Positions 42,440 to 51,101 are shown, counted from the first letter of the stretch. The stretch is DNA of 64,000 bases from Streptomyces nojiriensis (GCF_017639205.1 NZ_CP071139.1:4098001-4162000), one strand, 5' to 3'. Notes: a model not told the origin generated them from the letters alone. Numbers and translations are program-made.

Positions 42440-43551
42440 GCCGACCGCCCGAGGACCGGGTAGTCGGTGTAGCCCTCCGGGCCCTGTACGTGCATCAGGA
42501 ACTCCGGACGGATCTCGTTGAGCGGCGCGTCCGTGCGCAGCCGTTCCACGAAGTCGGGGTTGGCGAGGAAGCCCCGGCCCAGTGCCACGAGGTCGGCGCC
42601 CTCGGACAGCAGCCGTTCACCCTGCCGCTTGCCGCCGTCGGCCGCGACCTCCTCGCGGGAGAGCGCCGGGTTGGCGATCAGGGTGCCCGGCCAGTCTCGG
42701 CGGATCCGGGCGAAGGCGGGCCGGTCGGGGTCTGCGTGAACCTGGTGCAGGTAGGCCGGCGCCAGGTCGGCCAGCGCCTTGACCAGGGCCGGGTAGATCT
42801 CCTCGGTGTCGCCCTCCTCGATCCCGTTGACGTTCACTCCGGGCGAGATGCGGACGCCGACCCGCTCCGGGCCGATGGCCTCGGCAACGGCCCGGACCAC
42901 CTCGACGGTGAACCGGATGCGGTTCTCGACGGGGCCGCCCCACTCGTCGGTACGGCGATTGGTGTTGCTCGCGAGGAACTGGTGCAGCAGGTGGCCGTTG
43001 GCGGAGTGCACCTCCACCCCGGCGAAGCCCGCCTCGACGGCGTTCCTGGCCGCGCTCGCGAAGTCGGCGATCGTGGACCGGATGTCGTCGGCGGTCATGG
43101 CGCGCGGTACGACGCCGTCCCGGAGGCCGCCGGGGGTGTGCAGCTGCTCGGGGAACGGCACCGCCGACGGGGCGAGCGGTACGTACCCGCTGGTCTCGGG
43201 GTGGCCGACCCGGCCGCCGTGCTGGAGCTGGAGGAACATCTGCCCGCCCCCGGCGGCCCGTACGGCCTCGGTGACCCGGCGCCAGCCGGCGATCTGCTCC
43301 GGGGTGTGGATGCCGGGGATGTGCGGGTAGGTCTGCCCGGCGGCGTTGGGGGTGCTGGCCTCGGCGATGATCAGGCCGGCCGAGGCGCGCTGCGCGTAGT
43401 ACGTGGCCATGAGTTCCCCGGGGACGCCGTCGGCCCCGGCGCGGTTACGGGTCAGCGGGGCCATCACCAGGCGGTTGGGCAGTTCCAGGGCGCCGAGGCG
43501 GGCGGAGTCGAAGAGGCGGGAGGCGGCGGGACCGTGCTGTGTCTGCGTCAT
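42385..43551 (-). CDS. Old yellow enzyme family ene-reductase
   Basis: This 388-residue FMN-dependent ene-reductase is of the NemA/XenB type: LPNRLVMAPLTRNRA, the His-Ser/Asn active-site motif VEVHSANGHLLHQFL, SNTNRRTDEWGG, and an FMN phosphate-binding C-terminal block LVALGRGFLANPDFV. It should reduce activated C=C bonds (enones, nitro-olefins) with NAD(P)H. The gene is divergent from a MerR-type regulator; between them lies a MerR-like promoter with an operator between -35 and -10. The -10 is so close to the ATG that the mRNA may be leaderless. The 3' end overlaps the VOC gene by 55 bases. Confidence 0.93.
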   Translation of the reverse strand: MTQTQHGPAASRLFDSARLGALELPNRLVMAPLTRNRAGADGVPGELMATYYAQRASAGLIIAEASTPNAAGQTYPHIPGIHTPEQIAGWRRVTEAVRAAGGGQMFLQLQHGGRVGHPETSGYVPLAPSAVPFPEQLHTPGGLRDGVVPRAMTADDIRSTIADFASAARNAVEAGFAGVEVHSANGHLLHQFLASNTNRRTDEWGGPVENRIRFTVEVVRAVAEAIGPERVGVRISPGVNVNGIEEGDTEEIYPALVKALADLAPAYLHQVHADPDRPAFARIRRDWPGTLIANPALSREEVAADGGKRQGERLLSEGADLVALGRGFLANPDFVERLRTDAPLNEIRPEFLMHVQGPEGYTDYPVLGRSAYADATAGPQVREHSTSR

Positions 43552-43557
43552 GCCGGT

Positions 43558-43589
43558 ACCGTAAAAGCTGACACTGATGTCAGGTTCAA
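43558..43589 (-). promoter_or_regulatory. MerR-type promoter of the ene-reductase gene
   Basis: On the minus strand, -35 TTGAAC (43584-43589) and -10 TACGGT (43558-43563) are 20 bases apart, longer than the usual 17. The palindrome CTGACA-CTGA-TGTCAG (43568-43583) fills the spacer. This is the layout of MerR-activated promoters, in which the regulator untwists an over-long spacer. The predicted transcription start is at or next to the ATG (43551). Confidence 0.7.
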
Positions 43590-43605
43590 GAGCTGGGGTG
43601 GGGCC

Positions 43606-43977
43606 ATGCGGATCGGTGAACTGGCGGCGCGCACCGGGGTCGGTGAGCGTTCGCTGCGCTACTACGAGCAGCAGGGCCTGCTCGCTTCGGACCGGACGCC
43701 CGGCGGCCACCGGGACTTCCCCGAGCGGGCGGTCGACCGGGTCATCCGGATCCAGGAACTGTACGCGGCCGGCCTGCACAGCTCGAAGATCGCGCAGATC
43801 CTGCCCTGCATGCGGGACGAGGACGGCGGCCCGTCGGTGCGCGCCACCCCGGCACTGGTGGCCGAACTGGCCACGGAGCGGGAGCGGATCGACCGGATGA
43901 TCGGCGATCTGCTCCGCTCCCGCGAGGTGCTGGACGAGGTGATCGAGGCGGCGGCGGGCCGCACGGCAGTCGCCTAG
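43606..43977 (+). CDS. MerR-family regulator
   Basis: This 123-residue regulator has the MerR winged-helix: MRIGELAARTGVGERSLRYYEQQGLL and GHRDFPERAVDRVIRI. The effector part is short, with one cysteine in LPCMRDEDGG. It lacks the cysteine cluster of SoxR and the metal-site cysteines of MerR/CueR. It probably responds to an electrophile or other small molecule and controls the divergent ene-reductase through the palindrome in the shared region. ATG 43606 is used. Its TAG stop shares the bases CTAG with the stop of the convergent regulator gene. Confidence 0.9.
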   Translation: MRIGELAARTGVGERSLRYYEQQGLLASDRTPGGHRDFPERAVDRVIRIQELYAAGLHSSKIAQILPCMRDEDGGPSVRATPALVAELATERERIDRMIGDLLRSREVLDEVIEAAAGRTAVA

Positions 43978-44720
43978 CGTGTGTCGCCCGGGGGTGTTGC
44001 CGCGGGCGTGCCCGGCTTCGTGTGGAGGACCTCGCGGGCCTGTTCCGCGGCGCGGGTGATGCCTTCGGAGACGAAGTCCATGAAGCGGGCGATGTTCTCC
44101 AGGCGGTTGGCGGCCGGGGTGTCGGGGCCGAGGATGCTGACGCCCTGGCGTGCGGTTTCTATGATCAGGGCGTTGGCGCGGGCGCTGGCGATCGTCGCCT
44201 GGTACCAGACGTCGTCGTCGACGAAGTAGCGCTCGCGGCGGCGTTCGTCGCGCTCCCTGCGGACGAGGCCCTGGCCCTCCAGGAACGTGATCGCCTTGGA
44301 GATGGACGCCGGGCTGACCTGGAGGCGCTGGACGAGTTCGGACGCGGTGAGGCTGCCCGTGTCCGTGATGTAGAGGCAGGACATCACCCGGGCCATCATC
44401 TTGGGCGTGCCCGCCTGGATGAGGACGTTGGTGAACACGTCCTCGAACTCCCGCACCGCTTCCGGGTCGCGCCCGTGGGCCTGCGGGAGCGCCTCCGACC
44501 CCCGGGGGGCGGCCTGGCTGCGCCGGTGGGCGCGGCGTTCCGTGGCGCGGTGGGCCAGGTCGGCCCGGTAGGCGTTGGGCCCGCCGTTGCGCATCACCTC
44601 GCGCGAGATCGTCGAGGTCGGACGGTCGAGGCGCCTGGCGATCTCCGCGTAGGGGAGATCGTCGGCCAGTCCCAGCGCGATCTGCTGGCGTTCCTGCTGA
44701 TTGAGCCTGCCTCCCGGCAT
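43974..44720 (-). CDS. GbsR/MarR-type regulator with N-terminal HTH_38 domain
   Basis: This 248-residue protein appears to have two DNA-binding regions. Residues 1-50 (LNQQERQQIALGLADDLPYA, EIARRLDRPTSTISREV) form a helix-turn-helix like the IS30-transposase HTH_38 module. Residues about 85-200 form a GbsR/MarR winged helix: GTPKMMARVMSCLYITD, SELVQRLQVSPASISKAI and FLEGQGLVRRERDERRRERY. ATG 44720 has AAGGAG six bases upstream. It is divergent from the DUF4097/ABC-2 exporter operon, and the 246-base region between them has repeated CATTGCAA elements. It probably represses that operon and itself. Confidence 0.87.
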   Translation of the reverse strand: MPGGRLNQQERQQIALGLADDLPYAEIARRLDRPTSTISREVMRNGGPNAYRADLAHRATERRAHRRSQAAPRGSEALPQAHGRDPEAVREFEDVFTNVLIQAGTPKMMARVMSCLYITDTGSLTASELVQRLQVSPASISKAITFLEGQGLVRRERDERRRERYFVDDDVWYQATIASARANALIIETARQGVSILGPDTPAANRLENIARFMDFVSEGITRAAEQAREVLHTKPGTPAATPPGDTR

Positions 44721-44774
44721 CGCGGTCTCCTTCGTGGTCCGTGGTGTGGCCCACTATAGCGTTCACTCTCATTC

Positions 44775-44828
44775 CATTGCAACGAACCGCGTACCGCGTG
44801 TTGCGTTAAGCTCGAAACCATTGCAATG
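44775..44828. promoter_or_regulatory. Paired CATTGCAA operator-like sites
   Basis: CATTGCAACG (44775-44784) and the perfect palindrome CATTGCAATG (44819-44828) stand 44 bases apart, about four helical turns, in the divergent region between the GbsR-type regulator and the exporter operon. Further GCAAC motifs occur at about 44865 and 44893, and GTTGC on the same strand at about 44800 and 44875. Confidence 0.55.
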
Positions 44829-44966
44829 AAATCTCGCCTTTGAACTGCAGTGATGCACATTTAGCGCAACGATCCTGTTGCCAGTTCCTCGAACGCAACG
44901 TAGCTTTTCGTTCATCAGAAACCGCGGGGCGCACGGAGCGCAGCCGCTGATGAAGGAGAAGGCACC

Positions 44967-45641
44967 ATGCAGAAGTTCGCCACCGCCGCCCCGATCGCCG
45001 CCGTCCTGGACGTCCCCGCCGGGCTCATCCGGTTCATCGCCGCCGACCGGGCCGACACCACCGTCGAGATCCTCCCGGCGGACGCTTCGAAGGGCCGTGA
45101 CGTGAAGGCCGCCGAGCAGACCACCGCCGAATACCGGGACGGTGTGCTGCGGATCGCGGCCGCCCCGGTGAAGAACCGGATCCTCGGCAACCACCCGGGT
45201 TCCGTCGAGATCACCGTCCAGCTGCCCGCCGGCTCCCGCGTCGAGGCGAAGACCGCGGCCGCGGAGTTCCGCGGCGTCGGGCGCCTCGGCGACGTCACCT
45301 TCGAGAGCGCCCAGGGCACGGTCAAGCTCGACGAGACCGCGAGCGCCCACCTCACCCTGATGGCCGGCGACGTCTCCGTCGGACGCCTGGGCGGCCCCGC
45401 GCAGATCACCACCCAGAAGGGCGACCTGCAGATCGCCGAGGCCCAGCGCGGCACCGTCGAACTGACCACCCAGGCCGGCGACATCACCGTCGGCGCCGCC
45501 CGCGGCGTCTCCGCCACCCTCGACGCCGGCACCGCCTACGGCCGCATCTCCAACGCCCTCACCAACACCGACGGCGCCGCCGCCGGCCTCAACATCCGCG
45601 CCACCACCTCCTACGGCGACATCACCGCCCGCAGCATCTGA
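44967..45641 (+). CDS. DUF4097 (adhesin-like beta-helix) protein
   Basis: This 224-residue protein is composed of short beta-strand repeats in the DUF4097 style: RAEVEIQLPAGSRV-like SVEITVQLPAGSRVEAKTA, GDVTFESAQGTVKL, GDLQIAEAQRGTVEL and AGDITVGAARG. No signal peptide is visible, so it is probably cytoplasmic or membrane-associated. DUF4097 proteins commonly lead ABC-2 exporter operons in actinobacteria, as here. AAGGAG precedes the ATG by eight bases. The ATPase gene starts 33 bases downstream and the permease overlaps that gene, giving one operon. Its promoter region contains the CATTGCAA sites. Confidence 0.87.
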   Translation: MQKFATAAPIAAVLDVPAGLIRFIAADRADTTVEILPADASKGRDVKAAEQTTAEYRDGVLRIAAAPVKNRILGNHPGSVEITVQLPAGSRVEAKTAAAEFRGVGRLGDVTFESAQGTVKLDETASAHLTLMAGDVSVGRLGGPAQITTQKGDLQIAEAQRGTVELTTQAGDITVGAARGVSATLDAGTAYGRISNALTNTDGAAAGLNIRATTSYGDITARSI

Positions 45642-45674
45642 CCCGCAGTCACCGCCCCCGAAGGAGCACTCCTC

Positions 45675-46640
45675 ATGACCAACCTGGCCATCGCGGCGAA
45701 CGGGCTGCGCAAGTCCTACGGCGACAAGGTCGTTCTCGACGGCATCGACCTGGCGGTCCCCGCCGGCACGGTCTTCTCCCTGCTCGGTCCGAACGGCGCC
45801 GGCAAGACCACCGCCGTCAAGATCCTCTCCACCCTGCTCGGCGCCGACCCGGGCACCGGAGCCATCCACATCAACGGCCACGACCTGGCCGCCGATCCGC
45901 AGGCCGTCCGTGCCTCGATCGGTGTCACCGGCCAGTTCTCCGCCGTCGACGGCCTGATCACCGGCGAGGAGAACATGCTCCTCATGGCGGACCTGCACCA
46001 CCTCTCCCGCAGCGAGGGACGGCGGGTGGCCGGCGAACTGCTGGAGCGCTTCGACCTGGTCGAGGCCGCCAAGAAGCCCGCCGCCAGCTACTCCGGCGGC
46101 ATGAAGCGCCGCCTCGACATCGCCATGACGCTGGTCGGCGACCCGCGGATCATCTTCCTCGACGAGCCCACCACCGGCCTCGACCCGCGCAGCCGCCACA
46201 ACATGTGGCAGATCATCCGGGAACTCGTCACGGGCGGCGTCACCGTCTTCCTCACCACCCAGTACCTGGAGGAGGCCGACCAGCTCGCCGACCGGATCGC
46301 CGTGCTCAACGACGGCAGGATCGCCGCCGAGGGCACCGCCGACGAGCTGAAGCGGCTGATCCCCGGCGGGCACGTCCGGCTCCGCTTCACCGACCCGGCC
46401 GCCTACCGGTCCGCGGCCCTCGCCCTGCACGAGGGGTCCCGGGACGACGAGGCTCTGGCGCTGCAGATCCCCAGCGACGGCAGCCAGCGCGCGCTGCGCT
46501 CGGTCCTCGACCGGCTGGAGGCCGCCGGCATCGAGGCGGACGAGCTGACCGTGCACACCCCCGACCTCGACGACGTGTTCTTCGCCCTCACCGGCCCGGC
46601 CGCCGCCCTCCCCAACCAGTCCAAGGAGAACGTCCGATGA
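45675..46640 (+). CDS. ABC transporter ATPase, daunorubicin-resistance (DrrA) type
   Basis: This 321-residue ATPase has Walker A GPNGAGKTTAV, Q-loop FSAVDGLITGEENMLLMA, signature YSGGMKRRLDIAMTL, Walker B IIFLDEPTTGLD and the switch LTTQYLEEADQLADRI. The C-terminal ~90 residues are the DrrA-specific extension. It powers the ABC-2 permease encoded next, whose ATG overlaps its stop (ATGA). It probably exports a drug or a small amphipathic compound. AAGGAG lies eight bases before the ATG. The gene is second in the DUF4097 / ATPase / permease operon. Confidence 0.95.
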   Translation: MTNLAIAANGLRKSYGDKVVLDGIDLAVPAGTVFSLLGPNGAGKTTAVKILSTLLGADPGTGAIHINGHDLAADPQAVRASIGVTGQFSAVDGLITGEENMLLMADLHHLSRSEGRRVAGELLERFDLVEAAKKPAASYSGGMKRRLDIAMTLVGDPRIIFLDEPTTGLDPRSRHNMWQIIRELVTGGVTVFLTTQYLEEADQLADRIAVLNDGRIAAEGTADELKRLIPGGHVRLRFTDPAAYRSAALALHEGSRDDEALALQIPSDGSQRALRSVLDRLEAAGIEADELTVHTPDLDDVFFALTGPAAALPNQSKENVR

Positions 46641-47431
46641 GCTCCCTCTCCCTCGCCGTGCGCGACTGCTCCACGATGCTGCGCCGCAACCTCCTGCACG
46701 CCCGGCGCTACCCGTCGCTGACGCTGAACCTGCTGCTCACCCCGGTCATGCTGCTGCTGCTGCTCTTCGTCTACATCTTCGGCGACGTGATGAGCGCGGG
46801 CATGGGCGGCGGCAGCGCCGACCGCTCCGACTACATCGCGTACGTCGTCCCCGGCATCCTGCTGATGACCATCGGCAGCACCGTCATCGGGGCCGCGGTG
46901 TCCGTCTCCACCGACATGTCCGAGGGCATCATCGCCCGCTTCCGCACCATGGCGATCCACCGCGGCTCCGTGCTCGTCGGGCACGTCGTCGGCAGCGTCC
47001 TGCAGTCCCTCGCCAGCGTGGTCCTCGTCGGCGCCGTCGCCGTCGCCATCGGCTTCCGGTCCACCGATGCCACGGCCCTGGAGTGGCTGGCCGCGTTCGG
47101 GCTGATCGCGCTCTTCGCCCTGGCCCTCACCTGGATCGCCGTCGGGATGGGCATGGCCAGCCCGAACGCCGAGGCCGCCAGCAACAGCGCGATGCCGCTG
47201 ATCCTGCTGCCGCTCATCTCCAGCGCCTTCACCCCGGTCGAGGCGATGCCGGGCTGGTTCCAGCCGATCGCCCAGTACCAGCCGTTCACGCCGGCCATCG
47301 AGACCCTGCGCGGCCTGCTCCTCGGCACCGAGATCGGCTACAACGGGTGGCTCGCGGTCGCCTGGTCCATCGGCCTGGCGGTGCTCGGCTACCGCTGGTC
47401 GGCGGCCTCCTTCAACCGCGACCCGAAGTAA
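46637..47431 (+). CDS. ABC-2 type exporter permease (DrrB-like)
   Basis: This 264-residue permease has six hydrophobic helices starting with LTLNLLLTPVMLLLLLFVY. It contains YVVPGILLMTIGSTVIGAA and the ABC-2 family motif NAEAASNSAMPLILLPLI with SSAFTPVEAMPGWF before the last helix pair. It partners the DrrA-like ATPase (4-base overlap). The gene ends the operon. Its 3' end overlaps the convergent gene at 47389 by 43 bases, and no terminator hairpin is evident. Confidence 0.94.
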   Translation: MSSLSLAVRDCSTMLRRNLLHARRYPSLTLNLLLTPVMLLLLLFVYIFGDVMSAGMGGGSADRSDYIAYVVPGILLMTIGSTVIGAAVSVSTDMSEGIIARFRTMAIHRGSVLVGHVVGSVLQSLASVVLVGAVAVAIGFRSTDATALEWLAAFGLIALFALALTWIAVGMGMASPNAEAASNSAMPLILLPLISSAFTPVEAMPGWFQPIAQYQPFTPAIETLRGLLLGTEIGYNGWLAVAWSIGLAVLGYRWSAASFNRDPK

Positions 47432-47787
47432 CCGGTATGAACGCGCGGGCCTCCTCCCGCAGCATCGTCCCGCCCCTGGGCGGCGTACCCCGACACGACG
47501 GTCGGTGTACGCCGCCCGTCGGCGTTGTGGCGCGCGTGCGGGGAGTCCCCGGCCATGCCGACGGTCGTCCAGAGGTGCTTGAACACCGACCACAGGCGGT
47601 GGCCGGAGCCGCCGCCGTGGGGCGCCGGGGCGGTGGAGGAGTGCGGGGTGCGCGGCGCCGCGGGGGCGCCGCGGGCCCCGTACATCAAGCCGGCGCCCGA
47701 GGCGGCGAGGGCGGCCAGGACGGTCGCGACCACGGGCAGGACGAGACGCCGGGTCCGGGTCCGGGTGCGGGTGTGGCTGCGGGCCAT
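47389..47787 (-). CDS. Small membrane-anchored hypothetical protein
   Basis: This 132-residue protein has a basic start (MARSHTRTRTRTRRLV), from a short GGGTCC-type DNA repeat, and one hydrophobic helix (LPVVATVLAALAASGAGLMYG). The rest is an Ala/Pro/Gly/His-rich outer region with a WSVFKHLWTTVGMAGDSPHAR segment. I see no known domain. ATG 47787 is preferred. It overlaps the convergent permease gene by 43 bases, and the last 15 residues are coded inside that gene's end. Codon bias is moderately good, so it is probably but not certainly real. Confidence 0.5.
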   Translation of the reverse strand: MARSHTRTRTRTRRLVLPVVATVLAALAASGAGLMYGARGAPAAPRTPHSSTAPAPHGGGSGHRLWSVFKHLWTTVGMAGDSPHARHNADGRRTPTVVSGYAAQGRDDAAGGGPRVHTGYFGSRLKEAADQR

Positions 47788-47915
47788 GGGACTGCTCCTC
47801 GGGAGGCGGAGGCGGAGGTGTGCGGGCGGGGTGGTGGGCCCGTGCATCCAGTCAGCCCGAGGGAGCGGATCGCGTCATGTCGCTGGAGTTCGGGACTTGA
47901 CAGTCCGCGGCCCGC

Positions 47916-48710
47916 TCAGCCGGCGGCCCAGAACTGCGCCAGGGCCGCCTCCTTGTAGGGCGCCGGGGTCACGCTGAGGTCCCCCGCGAAGGGGCGGTCC
48001 AGTGCCACCACCAGGAGCAGGCTGAAGCCGATCAGCCCGGCCACCGCCGATACGAAGAGCAGCTGCATCTTCAGGCTGCGCAGCCCGAACAGGAAGGTGA
48101 GCGGGACGATCACGAACGCGCCCCCGTAGACCAGCACCTGGAGCAGGACCGGCAGCGCGCTCTCGGCCATCGTGATGCGGGCCCGGCGCTGGGCGGCGAC
48201 GTCGTTGAGGCGGGTGACGGCTTCGGCGTAGAAGGTCTCGGCGCGGGTGCCCTGCGGCTCGTAGGCCTGGAGCGCCTGGTAGAGGGCTTGCGTCTGCGGG
48301 GCGGTCGCGTCGTAGCTCGGCCGCCCGTCGCGCATCAGCGGCCACTGCACCTCGACGACGGCGTGCGCGTACGCGCCGACGGCCCGGTGCACCCGGTCGC
48401 GGTCGGCCGGTGGGAAGGCGTCGGCGCTGCGGACGACGAGGGCCAGGTCGGTGGCCTCGCTGGCGACGATGTTCTGGGTGTTCTCCAGCTGCGTCCACAG
48501 GGTGACGACGACGAAGGCGAGGATGATGCCGTAGATCGCGCCGAACATGCCGAGCGCGACCCCGACCATCTCGTTGTGGTCCCCCTGGGCCAGGTGCGGG
48601 AAGCGGCGGCGGGCGGCCACGCTCCCGGCGACGGCGAGGCCGGTGAGGCCGCCGACCAGGAGGACGGCGATGACGAAGGTGCTGAGGTGGTTGAGAAGCC
48701 AGAGGATCAT
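47916..48710 (-). CDS. DUF4239 (bestrophin-like) membrane protein
   Basis: This 264-residue protein has hydrophobic helices at 5-30 and 50-70, a soluble helical middle (VASEATDLALVVRSADAFP to ITMAESALP) and a C-terminal helix pair (LLQVLVYGGAFVIVPLTFL and LFVSAVAGLIGFSLLLVVAL). EMVGVALGMFGAIYGIILAF and DRPFAGDLSVTP are typical of the DUF4239/bestrophin-like family. Such proteins are candidate ion channels, but bacterial function is unproven. No ribosome site is unusual. It is co-directional with the small secreted-protein gene 52 bases upstream. Confidence 0.85.
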   Translation of the reverse strand: MILWLLNHLSTFVIAVLLVGGLTGLAVAGSVAARRRFPHLAQGDHNEMVGVALGMFGAIYGIILAFVVVTLWTQLENTQNIVASEATDLALVVRSADAFPPADRDRVHRAVGAYAHAVVEVQWPLMRDGRPSYDATAPQTQALYQALQAYEPQGTRAETFYAEAVTRLNDVAAQRRARITMAESALPVLLQVLVYGGAFVIVPLTFLFGLRSLKMQLLFVSAVAGLIGFSLLLVVALDRPFAGDLSVTPAPYKEAALAQFWAAG

Positions 48711-48762
48711 GCGCTGTTCAACGAGCGCCGCCGCCCCAGAGCCCGGCCTCGGCCGGTGTTCG

Positions 48763-49050
48763 TCACCCGACCTTCGGGGCCGTGGGGAGACCGGCGGTCA
48801 GGGCCGAGCCCGCGCTCGTGAGGGAGGAGCCCGTGGCCTGGCCGGCGGATCCGGCCGCCTGGGCGGTCACGCCCACCGCGGTCTTGGTGTCCTGTACGGC
48901 CTGGGACGGGTGGTCGACGATGTCCACGACCCGGCCGGCGATCGGGGGCGCCTGGTCGGGAGCCTCGTCGGCGTGTGCGGCGGCGGGTACGAGGGCGAGG
49001 GCGCCACCGGAGACGAGCAGGGCGGCGAGGGTGCGCTTCAAGGCGTTCAT
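48763..49050 (-). CDS. Small secreted Ala/Gly-rich protein
   Basis: This 95-residue protein has a Sec signal peptide, MNALKRTLAALLVSGGALAL...AHA, cleaved near residue 27. The mature 68 residues are acidic then Ala/Gly/Ser/Thr-rich (VGVTAQAAGSAGQATGSSLT). Similar small secreted proteins are common in Streptomyces and sometimes mislabelled ATP-binding. It has no cysteines, so it is not a chaplin. ATG 49050 is chosen; the longer frame lacks the signal peptide. It precedes the DUF4239 gene on the same strand by 52 bases. Confidence 0.78.
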   Translation of the reverse strand: MNALKRTLAALLVSGGALALVPAAAHADEAPDQAPPIAGRVVDIVDHPSQAVQDTKTAVGVTAQAAGSAGQATGSSLTSAGSALTAGLPTAPKVG

Positions 49051-49130
49051 GCACCGTCCAACGACCCCGCCGCACACCTGGTCACCGCCCGCGCCCGGGT
49101 CGGCGCCGTGGAACGGCCCGCAAACGCCCG

Positions 49131-49163
49131 CGGCCCCGGATCGGGGGAATCGATCCGGGGCCG
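49131..49163 (-). terminator. Terminator of the amino-acid permease gene
   Basis: A perfect 13-bp stem, 49131-49143 with 49151-49163, around a seven-base loop, 45 bases beyond the permease stop codon on the minus strand. Confidence 0.75.
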
Positions 49164-49207
49164 TGGGCATGACTCAGCGGCGGGGGCGCGCGCGGGTGCG
49201 GGGACGG

Positions 49208-50773
49208 TCAGTCCTCGACCACCAGGGACGGGGTGGACTTCGTCAGGACCTCGCCGCGGAAGAAGGCCGGGCTGCGGCGCTCGGTGACGAACATGATCAC
49301 CAGGCCGAGGGCCAGCAGGCCGACGCCGATGACGAAGACGTTGCCGACGTCGAGGCCGGGGAGCGTGGAGCCGGAGCCGTAGGACGGGTCCCAGGCGTCG
49401 TACAGGGTCTTGAAGAAGACCGCGGCCAGCAGCAGGCCGCCCAGGACCGGGAAGACGCCCTTGAAGAACAGGTCGCGGGCGGAGCGGCGCAGCTCGCCGC
49501 GGAAGTACCAGACGCAGGCGAAGGCCGTCAGCGAGTAGTAGAAGCAGATCATCAGGCCGAGCGCGAAGATCGTGTCGGTGAGGACGTTCTCGCTGACCAG
49601 GGTCATCACCGTGTAGAAGACGCCGGTCGCGACGCCCGCCATGACGGTGGCGCGGCCCGGGGTCTTGAAGCGCGGGTGGACCTTGGCGTAGGAGGGCGGC
49701 AGGGCCTCGTACGTCGACATGGCGAGGACCGTGCGGGCCACCGGGATGAAGGTGGTCTGCAGGGAGGCCGCGGCGGAGGCCAGGACGGCCACGAAGAGCA
49801 GGATGCCGAGGACCGGGCCCATGACGGGGCCGGCGAGGGCGGCGAAGACGTTGCCCGAGGTCTCCTCGTTGGCGAGGCCGAGGCCCTCGCCGCCGGAGCC
49901 GACGGCCATCTGGGCGGCGACGCCGGTGGCCAGGTACGAGCCGACCAGGACGATCATCGCGATGAGCGAGGCGCGGCCGGGGGTCTTCGTCGAGCCGGTG
50001 GTCTCCTCGTTGGTGGCCAGGCACGCGTCCCAGCCCCAGTACATGAAGATCGAGAGCGAGAGTCCGGCGGTGAAGGCCGCCATGGACTCGACCGCGAAGG
50101 GGTTCATCCAGGACCAGGAGAAGTCCAGGCCGGTGTCGAAGGTGCCGGCGGAGGCCTTCTGGAAGGCCATGACGACGAAGAGGGCGAGCACGACGAGCTG
50201 GAGGCCGACCAGGGCGTACTGGACGCCCTTGGTGGCGGTCATGCCGCGGTAGCTGATGGCGGTCGCGACGGCGATCAGCGTGAGGCAGGTGACGATGTGG
50301 ACGGGCTTGTTGTCGTCCAGGGCGGCGATCGACGCGTTGTTCGTGATCTCGCCGGCCAGCAGCCAGAAGTACGAGGTGGCGACGCCCGCGAGGTTGGAGA
50401 GCACGATGATCGTGGCGATCACCAGGCCCCAGCCGCACATCCAGCCGATCCGGGGGCCGAAGGCCTTGACGGTCCAGGTGAAGGAGGTGCCGCAGTCCGG
50501 CATGGCCTTGTTGAGCTCGCGGTAGGCGAAGGCGACCAGGAGCATCGGGAGGAAGCCGGCGAGGAAGATCGCGGGCATCTGAAGGCCGACCTCACCGGCG
50601 GTGGAGCCGAGGGTCGAGGTCAGGCAGTAGACCGGGGCGACGGTCGAGATGCCGATGACGGCGCTTCCGACCAGTCCGACGGACCCCTTGCCGAGGCCCT
50701 TGCCGCGGACGTCGCCCTCGGCGACGCCGCTTACCGTGTCTCCGGCCCGAGGCCGAACGTCCAGCTGAGTCAT
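49208..50773 (-). CDS. APC-family amino-acid permease
   Basis: This 521-residue transporter has about twelve hydrophobic helices. The first has the APC signature VGLVGSAVIGISTVAPVYCL, followed by AFAYRELNKAMPDCGTSFTW and a central WGWDACLATNEETTGSTKTPG loop, typical of the family in actinobacteria. It imports an amino acid or related amine in symport with protons; substrate is unknown. ATG 50773 is used; the N-terminal 30 residues are cytoplasmic. A hairpin terminator follows. It is divergent from the DNA-alkylation-repeat gene with a 328-base gap. Confidence 0.92.
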   Translation of the reverse strand: MTQLDVRPRAGDTVSGVAEGDVRGKGLGKGSVGLVGSAVIGISTVAPVYCLTSTLGSTAGEVGLQMPAIFLAGFLPMLLVAFAYRELNKAMPDCGTSFTWTVKAFGPRIGWMCGWGLVIATIIVLSNLAGVATSYFWLLAGEITNNASIAALDDNKPVHIVTCLTLIAVATAISYRGMTATKGVQYALVGLQLVVLALFVVMAFQKASAGTFDTGLDFSWSWMNPFAVESMAAFTAGLSLSIFMYWGWDACLATNEETTGSTKTPGRASLIAMIVLVGSYLATGVAAQMAVGSGGEGLGLANEETSGNVFAALAGPVMGPVLGILLFVAVLASAAASLQTTFIPVARTVLAMSTYEALPPSYAKVHPRFKTPGRATVMAGVATGVFYTVMTLVSENVLTDTIFALGLMICFYYSLTAFACVWYFRGELRRSARDLFFKGVFPVLGGLLLAAVFFKTLYDAWDPSYGSGSTLPGLDVGNVFVIGVGLLALGLVIMFVTERRSPAFFRGEVLTKSTPSLVVED

Positions 50774-51101
50774 GAGTCAGGACGTTAGATGGTGCGTTTT
50801 CCACATATGGACGATCGAAGTCCGGAACTCCACACCCCCGAATGCCTTCGAATCTTGAGATCGAGACAGTTCACAAGCACTTAATGCAAGGTTCACCTCG
50901 ACGCACGCCCATGCTTCGACAGGTCCGACAGAGACTCTTTCGGCATGCGGAAACCGCAGCCATGTCCGTTTTGCGAATTTTCAAAGTTTCCGTCGTGACT
51001 TTGCGGTGACCAGCGGTAACAGCGGTCCTGGGCGGGCTCCACCGACGGCGGCCCCCACGAGGGCACCCCGGAGAACCCCCGCCATCGGCGAGACCGGCCC
51101 C
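50774..51101. other. Divergent intergenic region
   Basis: 328 bases between the permease and the DNA-alkylation-repeat protein genes. It is A+T richer than its surroundings from about 50780 to 51000 and should hold both promoters. I see no strong inverted repeat, RNA gene or operator motif. Confidence 0.4.

Noticed and set aside
48288..48821. Plus-strand frame opposite the DUF4239 gene
   Set aside because: Shadow frame; the minus-strand product has clear membrane helices and family motifs.
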